Counted from the first letter of the stretch, positions 32,247 through 41,708 are shown. The stretch is DNA of 64,000 nucleotides from Acidovorax delafieldii 2AN (GCF_000175235.1 NZ_ACQT01000003.1:1-64000); one strand, 5' to 3'. The notes: a model not told the origin generated them from the sequence alone. Numbers and translations are program-made.

Positions 32247-34046
32247 ATGAAGCTGACGCGGATCTACATCAACAACTTCCGCAACTTCCTTGAGCTGGAT
32301 GTCGCGCTGGATGGGAGCGCCGTCATCGTGGGGGAGAACCGCGTCGGCAAGAGCAACCTGCTCTATGCGTTGCGGTTGATCTTCGATCCCAGCCTGCCCG
32401 ACAGTGCTCGCCAGTTGGGCCAGGGTGACTTCTGCGATGGGTTGGGCGAACCCTTGGAAGGCGAGAAGATCACGGTGTTCGTGGAACTGACCGACTTCGA
32501 GGACGACCTGGATCTGCTGGCCCTGCTCACGGACTTTCGGCTGGATGATGCTGCGAACACTGTTCGCCTCACCTATGAGTTCCGCCCAATCCCGGGCCTC
32601 GACGGGTTTCCGCAGGCAGACGAAGACTACGAGTTCATCTGCTTCGGGGGAGAGGCTGAGACCAAGAAGTTCGGGCACGACGTGCGCCGGCGCATCGCCA
32701 TGGACCTTCTGCCCGCGTTGCGCGATGCGGAAGGAGATCTGGCCGCCTGGCGGCGTTCGCCTCTGCGGCCCTTGCTCGAGCGTGCATTCGCCGGAGTGTC
32801 GGGCGAGGAGCTCAGGGGCGTGCGCGACGCGGTCCACGCGGCTACCGAGCAGCTGGCGGAGTTCCCGGCCGTCCAAACCTTGGAGAAGGACCTGCGGGCA
32901 CTGTTCACCTCGATGAGCGGTCCGAAGCAGGACATCGAGCCAAGCCTGGGGTTTGGCACAACGGACGTCACCCGGCTCTTTCGCAACCTCAAGCTGTTGA
33001 TCGATGGAGGACTGCGGACCATCGGAGAGGCCAGTCTCGGCTCCGCAAATGTGGCCTTCCTGACCCTCAAGGCTTTGGAACTGCGCCAGCTCATGAGTGA
33101 GAACCGGCGTGATCACACGCTGCTGGCTATCGAAGAGCCGGAGGCTCACCTGCATCCGCACCTGCAGCGGTCCGTCTATCGGCACCTGTTCGAAGATCTG
33201 GCCGCTGCACCGGCGGGAGAGCAGCTGTCGTTGCTGTTGACGACGCACTCGCCCCACATCGCGAGTGTCGCGCCGCTTCGCTCGCTGGTACTGCTGCGCG
33301 AATCCAAAGACGAAAGCACGGTAGGGACTTCGGCGGCGACTATTGAACTGACCGAAGACGAGGAGGACGACCTCGCTCGTTACCTGGATGTCACGCGGGC
33401 GGAGATGCTGTTCGCCCGAGGGATCATCCTGGTCGAAGGAGACGCCGAGAAGTTTCTTCTGCCGGTCTTCGCGGCCTCGCTCGGGCATGACCTCGACCAC
33501 CTGGGCATCACGGTGTGTTCTGTGTCCGGGACGAACTTCACGCCGTATGCCAAGTTCCTGACGGCGCTCGGCATCCCGTTTTCGATCGTGACGGATTGGG
33601 ATCCGCGCATCGATCGCCAGGCGTTGGGCTTCAACCGTTCCTGGAAGCTCGTGCAGACCATTGAGTCGGCCCGAACTGGAAAAGAGCCCACGCGTCTGAT
33701 CCGAGAACTAAAGTCCATCGAGGATGTGAATGTGTTCGCGGAACGCTGCGAGGAGCATGGAGTCTTCACCAACGTGGAAACGCTGGAGGTTGATCTGTTC
33801 CGAGACGACGACTTCACCACAGCGATCCTCGCTGCGCTGAGGGAGCAGCCGTGGGCGGCGCCACGTATGGCGTGGCTGGACGAGTGGGAAGCCGATCCCA
33901 GTACGCTAAACGTCGAGAACTATCTCAAGATGATCGAGGCGATCGGAAAGGGGCGGTTTGCGCAGCGCTTGGCTTCGCGCGTCGAGGGTGTAGCGCCGCC
34001 AGCCTATATCGCCAACGCCATCGCCTACGTGGTCGGCCGTGTCTGA
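32247..34046 (+). CDS. OLD-family ATPase/TOPRIM nuclease, GajA-like
   Basis: A 599-residue protein starting at 32247, where AGGAGG precedes the ATG. ABC-type ATPase: P-loop GENRVGKS (29-36), signature and Walker B LLAIEEPEAHLHP (about 293-305), LLLTTHSPHIASV. TOPRIM domain: IILVEGDAEKFLLP (about 394) and VTDWDPR (about 448). OLD proteins are DNA nucleases. The next gene is a UvrD-like helicase with an 8-nt overlap: the pair GajA-GajB defines Gabija defence. Known GajA is about 580 residues, so size fits. It follows the RES toxin gene by 35 nt. Confidence 0.85.
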   Translation: MKLTRIYINNFRNFLELDVALDGSAVIVGENRVGKSNLLYALRLIFDPSLPDSARQLGQGDFCDGLGEPLEGEKITVFVELTDFEDDLDLLALLTDFRLDDAANTVRLTYEFRPIPGLDGFPQADEDYEFICFGGEAETKKFGHDVRRRIAMDLLPALRDAEGDLAAWRRSPLRPLLERAFAGVSGEELRGVRDAVHAATEQLAEFPAVQTLEKDLRALFTSMSGPKQDIEPSLGFGTTDVTRLFRNLKLLIDGGLRTIGEASLGSANVAFLTLKALELRQLMSENRRDHTLLAIEEPEAHLHPHLQRSVYRHLFEDLAAAPAGEQLSLLLTTHSPHIASVAPLRSLVLLRESKDESTVGTSAATIELTEDEEDDLARYLDVTRAEMLFARGIILVEGDAEKFLLPVFAASLGHDLDHLGITVCSVSGTNFTPYAKFLTALGIPFSIVTDWDPRIDRQALGFNRSWKLVQTIESARTGKEPTRLIRELKSIEDVNVFAERCEEHGVFTNVETLEVDLFRDDDFTTAILAALREQPWAAPRMAWLDEWEADPSTLNVENYLKMIEAIGKGRFAQRLASRVEGVAPPAYIANAIAYVVGRV

Positions 34047-35817
34047 TAGAGCGGCCTATCTGCGCGCCGCCGCGCAGCTTCGGGGCAACGCGGGGCAGTG
34101 GGCGGCGTATGAGTCGCGCGGGCACTGCATCGTGCTGGCGGGGCCAGGCAGCGGCAAGACCAAGACTCTCACGACCAAGATGGCGCGCCTGCTCGCGGAG
34201 GATGTCGCTGAGCCGCGCGGCGTGGCTTGCATTACCTTCAACAATGAGTGTGCCCGAGAACTCGAGGGGCGCCTTGCGGCCCTCGGCGTGGAGCCTGATG
34301 GACGGGTGTTCATCGGCACCGTGCACTCGTTCTCGCTGACGCAGATCATCCTGCCCTATGCCAAGGTGGCGGGATTGGGATTGCCGGACGATTTCGGAGT
34401 CGCAACGCGTGCCGAGCGCCAGGCTGCGTTGTCGAATGCCGTGCTCCGCACCATGGATTACGCCGGCAACCCGCAGGACTGGGAGTTTCGACTAGCCAGC
34501 TACCGCCGTTCAATCTTGAACCGGGACAGCGTGCAATGGCAAGAAACCGACCCAGAGCTGGCTGGCCTGGTCGAGGCCTATGAGGCGGAACTACGGCTTC
34601 GCGGACTGATCGATTTCGACGACATGCCCTTGCTCGCCGTGCGCGCCCTGCGCGAGAAGCCGTGGCTGCAACGCGCGCTGCTGGCGAAGTACCCGGTCCT
34701 TGTCGTCGACGAGTACCAGGACCTCGGATTGGCGTTGCACCGTATGGTCATGGGGCTGTGCTTCAGCGCGGGCATGCGCCTCTTCGCCGTGGGGGATGCC
34801 GACCAATCGATCTACGGCTTCAATGGGGCTCAGCCTGAACTGTTGCGGCGCCTGTCTGAGCGTGAGGATGTCGAGACCGTGCGCTTGCGGCTCAACTATC
34901 GAAGCGGCACGCGAATCGTCGCAGCATCCAGTGTAGCGTTGGGCGAGGAGCGGGGCTACGAGGCTGCCGAAGGGGCGCCGCTGGGAACGGTATTCGTACA
35001 CGCCGTGCAGGGCGCCTATCCACAGCAGGCACGGCACCTCATTGCCAACCTCCTGCAGCGGGCCATGGCGGGTAAGCCCGGGCTCCGCTACAGAGATGTC
35101 GCGGTACTCTATCCCGCTGCATGGATCGGCGATTCCGTCGCGGATGCCGCGCGGCAAGCCGGCATCCCGGTCGTGCGCACCGATGGGAATGCACTGTATC
35201 CGCGGGCGAGCCGGCTCATGCAGTGGCTCGAGCTTTGCGCCCAGTGGTGTTGCGGGGGATGGCGAGCAGGCGACCCGCGGTTCTCACGGCTTGTCGCCGA
35301 AGGGCGCCGGCTCTTCGCCGAGTCGATCCGCGGCGAGGATCAGGTGGGGGACTTTCATCGCCGCTTGATCGACGGACTCTGGAATGTCCGAGATCCGAGC
35401 CTGCCGCTGCATGCCTGGCTCGTGCGCCTGAAGGAGCAACTGATCGATCCATTGGGGTTGGGATGTGTGAGCCTGCGCGACGAGCTGGAGACGCTGGCTG
35501 CATTTGTCGCAAGGACATCCCCGGAGGGTGACTGTCCAGGCATGCTGTTGGGAGAAATGGCAGGTGACGGAGGCGGTCTGGACCGCCTCACCTTGTCGAG
35601 CCTCCACAGTGCCAAAGGACGGGAGTTCGCCGTCGTGTTCTTGTTCGGCATGGATGCCGGGCGCCTGCCACGCAACGATGCCGGTAGACAGCAACTCGCG
35701 GAGGCCCGACGGCTTTTCTATGTGGGTTTTACCCGAGCGAAGTCTGAAGTGCACTTGATTCACACGGTAGGTCGCGCGTCCCAGTTTGTCGACGAATTGG
35801 AGCAGCACTTGCGATGA
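34039..35817 (+). CDS. UvrD/Rep-type helicase, GajB-like
   Basis: A 592-residue superfamily 1 helicase, starting with GTG at 34039 inside the end of the OLD gene. Motifs: Ia P-loop LAGPGSGKTKTLT (about 33-45), II VVDEYQDLGLAL, III VGDADQSIYGFNGA, V LSSLHSAKGREFAVVF and VI RRLFYVGFTRAKSEV. It is complete, somewhat larger than the model GajB (about 500). Gabija GajB senses or processes DNA and works with GajA to degrade phage DNA. The downstream gene encodes a HEPN-like protein. Confidence 0.87.
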   Translation: MSDRAAYLRAAAQLRGNAGQWAAYESRGHCIVLAGPGSGKTKTLTTKMARLLAEDVAEPRGVACITFNNECARELEGRLAALGVEPDGRVFIGTVHSFSLTQIILPYAKVAGLGLPDDFGVATRAERQAALSNAVLRTMDYAGNPQDWEFRLASYRRSILNRDSVQWQETDPELAGLVEAYEAELRLRGLIDFDDMPLLAVRALREKPWLQRALLAKYPVLVVDEYQDLGLALHRMVMGLCFSAGMRLFAVGDADQSIYGFNGAQPELLRRLSEREDVETVRLRLNYRSGTRIVAASSVALGEERGYEAAEGAPLGTVFVHAVQGAYPQQARHLIANLLQRAMAGKPGLRYRDVAVLYPAAWIGDSVADAARQAGIPVVRTDGNALYPRASRLMQWLELCAQWCCGGWRAGDPRFSRLVAEGRRLFAESIRGEDQVGDFHRRLIDGLWNVRDPSLPLHAWLVRLKEQLIDPLGLGCVSLRDELETLAAFVARTSPEGDCPGMLLGEMAGDGGGLDRLTLSSLHSAKGREFAVVFLFGMDAGRLPRNDAGRQQLAEARRLFYVGFTRAKSEVHLIHTVGRASQFVDELEQHLR

Positions 35818-35891
35818 ACGATCTGGAGGCATTGCAAAATCAGCTGCTCCAACCTGCGGGTGGTCGAGAAGGTTCGCATTGGCCATTCTGA
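35814..35891 (+). CDS. Possible 25-residue leader peptide after the helicase gene
   Basis: An ATG overlaps the helicase stop (ATGA) and opens a short frame, MNDLEALQNQLLQPAGG with ending HWPF, that stops within 45 nt of the start of the next long gene. Tight coupling suggests it may be translated, either as a linker for re-initiation or as the remnant of a longer N-terminus of the next gene. No family. Confidence 0.3.
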   Translation: MNDLEALQNQLLQPAGGREGSHWPF

Positions 35892-35934
35892 TGACGCACG
35901 CATGCCCCCTTCTTTGCCCCCGTCTACTGAAACC

Positions 35935-37227
35935 ATGAAGGCAAAGCTCCTCCTTCCCCACGGCGACTACAGCGGAAACTTGCTGTGGAGGAAGGCCGAC
36001 CTGCTAGGAAATGAAGAGCTGTTGGCCGAATCAGTCAAGACCATGATAGCGCTTGGCTACTGGGCCAGCCCCTTTCCGGAAGGGGACGGTGTCGCGTTCA
36101 ACGACAAGGCTGGAGGGAGATCGAGACAGGAGGTTCTAGCGGACTTCGCAGCGGCGTTTCCCTGGCTCGACGTGGCAATGGGAGAGTCCGGGGATGCGAA
36201 CCTGGAGTTGGCCGAATTCGAAGTGGAAGAGGAAACCGAGATTGTCTGCACAGTGATCGTCCCACTCGAACGGGTGTTTTTCGAGGAGTCGTTCGAGCTC
36301 GGGCCTTTCAGGTTCGTCTGCCGAAGAGAATTTGACGAAAGGCCGCAAGACAGGCTGGCGGACTGGGATGGCGACTATCTGCAGTTTGATACGGAACTGA
36401 AGTACCGAGATCTGCTCAAGGTCAATCGGGCGATCGCTTACAACGATGTCGTCATCTGCAAGTGTCTCGCCTTGGCGGAGCACGCCCTGGATGTCATTCG
36501 GTTTCGCTTCAGCGCTTTTGATCGGCCAGAGTTCACGCCGAATCCTGCGGGGCAACTCGATGATGGAAGCTACGTCGTCGAGATCGTTCCCCATGGCCGG
36601 ACGCATCTCAAGCCGCTCAATCTGAAAGGCATATCGCGGCCCATGTCGGCATCGAACAACTGGCTCGGCCCGGAGATTGACGACTGCGACTTCCGCGCGC
36701 GTGAGTTGCTGGTGGCCATGCTGGGCGGTCGGCCCGACGAGCTTGCGCTCTGCGTCAAGGCTGCTCTGCGCGCTTGCCACCAGTCGTTCTACAGTCTTGG
36801 CGACGAATCCCGACTCCTCAACCTCGTGTTCGCCCTCGATGGGTTGGTGCATCCTAAGAAGCCGTGGACGGGGTGGAAGCACCGCACCTATGTCGCAGCA
36901 TTGGTCTCGCATGGGAAGGTGGAGCGATTCAGGTCGGCCCTCGTGCGTTACGACGAACTCTATACGGACATCAGGAACGCGCTGGTGCACAAGGGCAAGG
37001 ACTTCTACGAGTTGGCGCAGGAGCCCGCGCCGTGCTGCCAAGACCTCTACGGGTTCATCATCGACGTCGTCGAACTGATAGCCGACCTTAGGATGACGAC
37101 CGTGGACGAACTTCGTGGGCAAGCGACGCAATGGTTGGCGACACCGGCATTCAGGTCCTGCTACGAGGAAGAGATCCAGCGCATCTGCAGCCTGAGGCAG
37201 TCGCCGGTCAGCTTTCCCAACTGGTGA
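35935..37227 (+). CDS. HEPN-type protein associated with the Gabija-like pair
   Basis: A 430-residue protein from the ATG at 35935; in-frame ATG at 35902 and GTG at 35860 are alternatives, none with a clear ribosome-binding site. The C-terminal helical domain has YTDIRNALVHKGK (about residues 343-355), an R-x4-H motif typical of HEPN ribonucleases. The N-terminal 200 residues are beta-rich with FELGPFRFVCRREFDERP. The layout (beta-rich N-domain, C-terminal HEPN) is reminiscent of ApeA-type defence proteins, but this is an analogy. It may be an RNA-cutting third component of the OLD-UvrD module. Confidence 0.6.
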   Translation: MKAKLLLPHGDYSGNLLWRKADLLGNEELLAESVKTMIALGYWASPFPEGDGVAFNDKAGGRSRQEVLADFAAAFPWLDVAMGESGDANLELAEFEVEEETEIVCTVIVPLERVFFEESFELGPFRFVCRREFDERPQDRLADWDGDYLQFDTELKYRDLLKVNRAIAYNDVVICKCLALAEHALDVIRFRFSAFDRPEFTPNPAGQLDDGSYVVEIVPHGRTHLKPLNLKGISRPMSASNNWLGPEIDDCDFRARELLVAMLGGRPDELALCVKAALRACHQSFYSLGDESRLLNLVFALDGLVHPKKPWTGWKHRTYVAALVSHGKVERFRSALVRYDELYTDIRNALVHKGKDFYELAQEPAPCCQDLYGFIIDVVELIADLRMTTVDELRGQATQWLATPAFRSCYEEEIQRICSLRQSPVSFPNW

Positions 37228-37394
37228 TACCGATCAGGCATTCCCTGGTCACATGAACAAGCGATAGGGATAGCTATGGCCAGGTAGATCCGGCAAATTG
37301 GAGATCGTGCGCGACAGCCTTTGTGAGTACATGGATGGTCACAGGGAGCGGGTCTATAGAGGGCGTCGTTGTTCCGGTCTGCAAGGTCCTTCGG

Positions 37395-38690
37395 TTAGAA
37401 CTGAACGTCGGCAACCAGCGGGCAGTGGTCCGACACGGCGAGCAGGGGATCGGGCCGATTGACCGAAGGCAGCAGCGAGCCGCCGAACGGTCCAATGCTG
37501 ACCTTGATCGTGTTGGACACCGCGGCCGCCAGACTCTGCGATACGAGAATGTGGTCCAGACCCACGGGGTTTCGGCATCCGAGACCTGTCTTTCCACCCA
37601 GGAGTGTTTGCTGCTCAGCCGTCGGGACACCCGTCTTGGAAGCTTCGCAGGCGGCCTCGAGCGCAGCGGATCCCGGGCACTTGGGCAGGAGCAGAGCGGC
37701 TTTCGATGATGCCGGCTGGCCGTCATTGATCTCCAGCAGCAGGTTGCGAGTGCGCGCGCCAGTTGCCAACGGCTTTGCGAGATCGGTACCTCCGTCGCTT
37801 CTGGTCGGCTCGGCGCCCGCGACCTGGTTCAACTCGTGCGCCAGGTTCCGGTTGAAGTCGCCCAGCACCACGAAGTGATCCACGCCCTGACCGAGCGTCT
37901 CGAACGCGGCTTCCAGCGGGCGTACCTGTTGTTGCAGCAACGCGCAGGCTTCAATGGACGCATCGTCGAGTCGGCGTGGGTTCCTGTCGAGAGGACTGAC
38001 GCAGCTCGACTTGAGGTGGACTGTGAGGAATCGTACCTTCTTGCCATTCAGATTGAGCGTGACGGTGTAAGCCGGCCGCACCTGATCTTTGGCCGGTGCT
38101 TCGGGCAGCGACACTTCGTGGATGTCACGGCAGGCTTCGACCGCTTCACCGAACTTCTTGCGCCAGGCGAAGGCCAGGCGTTGGACCTTGTACTTTCCGT
38201 CGAACGAGCAGACGTTGTAGTCGCCGGCAGCCGCCCCGAGCGCTTCGACCGCCGCCTTGGTGCCCGACACCTCCTGGAACGCGATCACGTCGGGCTGAAC
38301 GTCGCGAGCGAGAACTTGGCTGAGTTGCTGACCGCGTTTGGCGTACGCGCTGGGTGTGACGGCAATGCCCTTGTGGCCGGAGGTCTGGTACACGCTGCAT
38401 GGCGGCATGATCGACAGGTTCACCCCTTCGAGGGTGGCTCGCGATTCTGTGATCTCCCAGCCGCGCTTGGCGCTGGTAGCTCCTTCGGCTGCGAGATCCC
38501 AGGCCTTGGTCGCTGGGTTCTTGATGTAGAACTTGTTGCACTGGGCAATCCAGGCAGGCACCTCGTCGCTCGCGACGTGCCAGCCAAGGTTCCATGTCGC
38601 AATGCGCAGAGTCTCGGCCTGAGCCGGTGTGGAAAGGGACACGGCCACGGCAGCAAACGCCGCACAGGCCGTCACATGAGTGCGGTGCAT
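37395..38690 (-). CDS. Secreted endonuclease/exonuclease/phosphatase-family enzyme
   Basis: A 431-residue protein with a cleavable signal peptide (TACAAFAAVAVSLSTPAQA, end near residue 25), so it acts outside the cytoplasm. The EEP fold is complete: RIATWNLGWH near residue 29, VIAFQEVSG, VVLGDFNRNL and the C-terminal SDHCPLVADV. Family members cut DNA, RNA or phospho-lipids, and the substrate cannot be told here. GAGGAGGAG precedes the ATG. Cysteine pairs such as CPG, CEAS suggest disulfides. It is convergent to the HEPN gene and is best seen as cargo. Confidence 0.85.
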   Translation of the reverse strand: MHRTHVTACAAFAAVAVSLSTPAQAETLRIATWNLGWHVASDEVPAWIAQCNKFYIKNPATKAWDLAAEGATSAKRGWEITESRATLEGVNLSIMPPCSVYQTSGHKGIAVTPSAYAKRGQQLSQVLARDVQPDVIAFQEVSGTKAAVEALGAAAGDYNVCSFDGKYKVQRLAFAWRKKFGEAVEACRDIHEVSLPEAPAKDQVRPAYTVTLNLNGKKVRFLTVHLKSSCVSPLDRNPRRLDDASIEACALLQQQVRPLEAAFETLGQGVDHFVVLGDFNRNLAHELNQVAGAEPTRSDGGTDLAKPLATGARTRNLLLEINDGQPASSKAALLLPKCPGSAALEAACEASKTGVPTAEQQTLLGGKTGLGCRNPVGLDHILVSQSLAAAVSNTIKVSIGPFGGSLLPSVNRPDPLLAVSDHCPLVADVQF

Positions 38691-38864
38691 TGGGCTCCTC
38701 CTCGATCAACAGCCAGGTACTTTATAAGACACTGCCGCGATCCCCTCCTGGCCAAAGCCATATTGTTGCTGCATTGCGTGGCAAGTCAATGACAAACTGC
38801 GCGCGTGGCAAGCTTGGCTGTGCTACACCAGATGCGGTACAAGGCTGTGGAAGGAGGAACTGCC

Positions 38865-39596
38865 ATGCAGATCATCAAGAAGCCAAAGACTGCGGAAATC
38901 AACCAGCTCACCATGAAGCTGATCGTCGGCGTCATTGCCGTCGTGATCGCTTCGGTCACCAGCTTCGTGTCCACGCTTGATCGACCGCTCACCTCCATCA
39001 GCGAGTCCTACTTTGCGGGCGACTGGTCGCGCAACATATTCGTCGGCTTCCTTTTTGCCATTTCCGCATTCTTGCTGTCCTACAACGGCCAGACGAGAGC
39101 CCACATGGTGCTGTCCCGCGTGGCGGCGCTGGCGGGTCTCGGCGTGGCCATGTTTCCTTGTAAATGCCGCGGGGGCGAGGAAATCATTCCATACGTTCAC
39201 TATGCGAGCGCAGCAGTCATGTTTGCCGTCCTGGCCTACTTCTGCATTGAGTTCTATCGACATGCCAGAAGCAAAGGGCACAGGCAGGCTGGCTGGCGTG
39301 CCAAGATCTATTTGGCCTGCTTCTGGACGATGGTCGTCGCCATGGTCGCGCTCTTCGTTAATGGCGTGTGGGGCGAGACGCTGGAAATCGAAACACGCAT
39401 ACCGCGCATCGTCTTCTATGGCGAGGCCATGGCGTTGTCTGCGTTCGGGGTCTGCTGGCTGGTCGCCAGTCGCGTGCTTCCGGTTCTGACCCGGCCGGAA
39501 GAGCGCCACCGATTGCTTGCAGAGGATCCGCCCGGGGCAAGTGGCGTTGAGAAACCTGAAGCGCAACCGCCGACGACAGCAGGGCGGCACGGATGA
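38865..39596 (+). CDS. Multi-pass membrane protein
   Basis: A 243-residue protein from the ATG at 38865, with AAGGAGGAA upstream. Hydrophobic helices lie at about residues 17-35 (LIVGVIAVVIASVTSFV), 55-72, 80-98, 105-128, 146-166 and 180-200, giving about six membrane spans. CKCRGGEE sits in a loop near residue 100. A Pro/Glu-rich tail ends in the cytoplasm or periplasm. No transporter family is certain; the arrangement resembles small DUF998-like proteins. Converges with the HU-like gene. Confidence 0.6.
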   Translation: MQIIKKPKTAEINQLTMKLIVGVIAVVIASVTSFVSTLDRPLTSISESYFAGDWSRNIFVGFLFAISAFLLSYNGQTRAHMVLSRVAALAGLGVAMFPCKCRGGEEIIPYVHYASAAVMFAVLAYFCIEFYRHARSKGHRQAGWRAKIYLACFWTMVVAMVALFVNGVWGETLEIETRIPRIVFYGEAMALSAFGVCWLVASRVLPVLTRPEERHRLLAEDPPGASGVEKPEAQPPTTAGRHG

Positions 39597-39617
39597 CCGA
39601 GCCGCCACCACGCGAGG

Positions 39618-40013
39618 TCAGAGCGCGGCGTCCTTGAGCTTCTTGAGCGCACGTGCCTTGATGCGCACGGTCGCCGGCTTTGCTGCAAAGACCTGTTCTT
39701 CTTTGGTGAATGGGTTGATGCCCTTGCGCTTGGGCTTGGCGGGCACCTTCTGCACGCCGATCTTGAGCAGGCCGGGCAGCGTGAACTCGCCCGCGCCCTT
39801 CTTGTTGACCGCTCCGAGCACTGTGGTTTCCAGGGCGGCCAGAACGGCCTTCACGGCCTTGGGTTCGACGCCTGCCAGTTCTGCCAGGTGATTGGTCAGG
39901 GCACCCTTGGTGAAGGTGTCCTTGATGGGGCGGATGACCGTCGTGGCCGGAGTCTTGGCCTTGGCGGCCTTTGTTGCAGGTGCCGGCTTGGTGGTTTTCT
40001 TCGCAGTTGCCAT
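39618..40013 (-). CDS. HU-family DNA-binding protein with Lys/Ala-rich N-terminus
   Basis: A 131-residue nucleoid protein. The first 30 residues (AKKTTKPAPATKAAKAK) form a histone-H1-like basic tail. The HU domain follows: FTKGALTNHLAELAGVEP, VLAALETTVLGAVNKKGAGEFTLPG (fragments), and the DNA-binding arm KRKGINPFTKEE. HU proteins bend DNA and aid recombination or replication; on an ICE they may adapt host DNA structure. Start at 40013. Confidence 0.88.
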   Translation of the reverse strand: MATAKKTTKPAPATKAAKAKTPATTVIRPIKDTFTKGALTNHLAELAGVEPKAVKAVLAALETTVLGAVNKKGAGEFTLPGLLKIGVQKVPAKPKRKGINPFTKEEQVFAAKPATVRIKARALKKLKDAAL

Positions 40014-40227
40014 GTCTCGATCTCGTTCGTTGTGTTTGAAAGCAGTGGTTCGCGCCACGGCCGCTGGGCACATCGCGCAGTAGGCAATTCTATCGAGAGG
40101 GCCTTAAGCGCTGCCCGCTTGACCGACATGCGTTGATTGGCATTGCATGTCCGGGAGCAGAGGCCGGGGCGTTTGGGCCCTTGATTCCATGGAGCGCTGC
40201 CTATCCTGGTTTTCAGGAGGCACCTTC

Positions 40228-41385
40228 GTGCAACAGATCGAATTGCCCGGACTGGCATTGGCAGAGCCCCAGGCTCTGCGGGCCATCATTTCAACATCAT
40301 TGCTGCGCTTCAACGTCGCTCGCGATCCACTGATCGACATGGCTCTGGCGGGCCATGCTCCGGTGTATGTCGGCGTGAGCGGCGGAAAGGACAGCCAGGC
40401 GCTGGCCTACCGCGTCCAGGCCCATCTGGACGAAATCGGGCACGCTGGCGTGCGCGCCCTGATCCACAGTGACCTTGGACGCATCGAATGGCGGGATTCG
40501 GCTCCCGTTTGCGAGCGGCTCGCCGAGCGGATTGGCTGGGAACTTGTGACCGTGCGGCGGCAGGCCGGTGACATGGTTGACCGCTGGCTGTCGCGTTGGG
40601 CGGCGAACGTGGAGCGCTACCGCATGCTGTCGTGTGTGAAGCTCATCATGCCGTGGAGTTCGGCGGCACAGCGTTTTTGCACCAGCGAGCTCAAGACCCA
40701 GGTCATCGCGCGCGCGATCCGCGCTCGCCATCCAGCGGGTGTCGTGGTTTCCGCCATTGGGCTGCGCTGGGAGGAGAGCGCGGCACGGGCGCGCCAGCCA
40801 GTGGCGAAGCGTGATGCGGCGCTCAGCCGCGCGCGGGGCATCGGGTTGGACTGGAACGCGATCATCCATTGGCCGCGACAGGACGTGCTGGACTACATCC
40901 GCCAGTGCGGCGGCGTGCTGCATGAGGCCTATCGCATCTACGGCAGCAGCCGGGTGTCCTGTGCCTTCTGCGTGCTGGCTTCCCGAGGCGACTTGCATGC
41001 GGCGGCAACCTGCGACGACAACGCTGCCGTCTATCGCGAACTGGTCAACCTGGAGGTACGCAGTACTTTCTCGTTCCAGTCGGGCAAGTGGCTTGGGGAT
41101 GTAGCCCCCGGACTACTGGAGCCCGCGCTACGGGCAAGACTGGCAGAGGCGAAGGAGCGCGCAGTACTGCGCCAAACGGCGGAAGCGGAAATCCCCACCC
41201 ACTTGCTCTATCAGGCTGGCTGGCCTGTGTGCATGCCGACCTCGGCTGAAGCGCGATCGCTTGCCTCGGTGCGCCGGCGCGTTGCGCAAGCCTTGGGTAT
41301 CGGAGCCGACTGTCTGGATGCCGATGCCGTTGCCGCCCGGTACGCGGAACTGATGCGGCAGCGTGCCCAGATGCAGCCGACGTGA
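40228..41385 (+). CDS. PAPS-reductase-like PP-loop protein (IbrA/DndC-like)
   Basis: A 385-residue protein. I chose the GTG at 40228 because AGGAGG stands 7 nt upstream; ATGs at 40147 and 40189 lack one. The PP-loop VGVSGGKDSQALAYRV (about residues 50-64) binds ATP/PAPS. SCVKLIMPWSSAAQRFCTSELK and SCAFCVLASRGD follow, the latter with CxxC likely for metal or Fe-S. The family includes PAPS reductase, IbrA of E. coli and DndC of DNA phosphorothioation; no other dnd gene is seen. Function therefore uncertain: nucleotide, sulfur or tRNA chemistry. Confidence 0.78.
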   Translation: MQQIELPGLALAEPQALRAIISTSLLRFNVARDPLIDMALAGHAPVYVGVSGGKDSQALAYRVQAHLDEIGHAGVRALIHSDLGRIEWRDSAPVCERLAERIGWELVTVRRQAGDMVDRWLSRWAANVERYRMLSCVKLIMPWSSAAQRFCTSELKTQVIARAIRARHPAGVVVSAIGLRWEESAARARQPVAKRDAALSRARGIGLDWNAIIHWPRQDVLDYIRQCGGVLHEAYRIYGSSRVSCAFCVLASRGDLHAAATCDDNAAVYRELVNLEVRSTFSFQSGKWLGDVAPGLLEPALRARLAEAKERAVLRQTAEAEIPTHLLYQAGWPVCMPTSAEARSLASVRRRVAQALGIGADCLDADAVAARYAELMRQRAQMQPT

Positions 41386-41390
41386 ACCCC

Positions 41391-41708
41391 TCAGTTCAGA
41401 TGCTGATGCAGCAGTCGCTGGAACTCAGGCCGCAGCGCGCGGGTGGCATCGACTGACAAGCGGTCGCACCGTCCGCCCGGCCAATCCAGTTGCCCCTGCG
41501 CGCCATCGAATGTCAGAACAGCGCGATCAAAAAACCGCTTCGAGGACTGATCCCCATCGACAAGCTGCAGGGAGGTGACCGTTTTGCTTTCAATCCAGAG
41601 CCATTGACGTGAGCCGCTGGCAGGCACTTCCGACTGCGCCAGTTCGATCTCCGCAAGACAGCCACGGGCGGCATTGAGCAGCAGGAGCACGGTGTACTGG
41701 ACGAGCAT
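41391..41708 (-). CDS. Hypothetical protein
   Basis: A 105-residue protein without recognised domain. N-terminal LVQYTVLLLLNAARGCLAEIEL is mildly hydrophobic, then SRQWLWIESKTVTSLQLVDGDQ and RFFDRAVLTFDG (fragments) suggest a beta-rich fold. No strong ribosome-binding site. It converges with the PAPS-reductase-like gene 6 nt apart. Kept as likely but uncertain. Confidence 0.4.
   Translation of the reverse strand: MLVQYTVLLLLNAARGCLAEIELAQSEVPASGSRQWLWIESKTVTSLQLVDGDQSSKRFFDRAVLTFDGAQGQLDWPGGRCDRLSVDATRALRPEFQRLLHQHLN

Noticed and set aside
36676-36692. Possible fifth copy of the repeated core (GACGACTGCGACTTCC)
   Set aside because: Only about 9 nt match (CGACTGCGA), inside the HEPN coding region, without the flanking hairpins; chance similarity.
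40228-41385. Complete DNA phosphorothioation (dnd) system
   Set aside because: Only a DndC-like/PAPS-reductase-like protein is present; dndA, B, D and E were not found.
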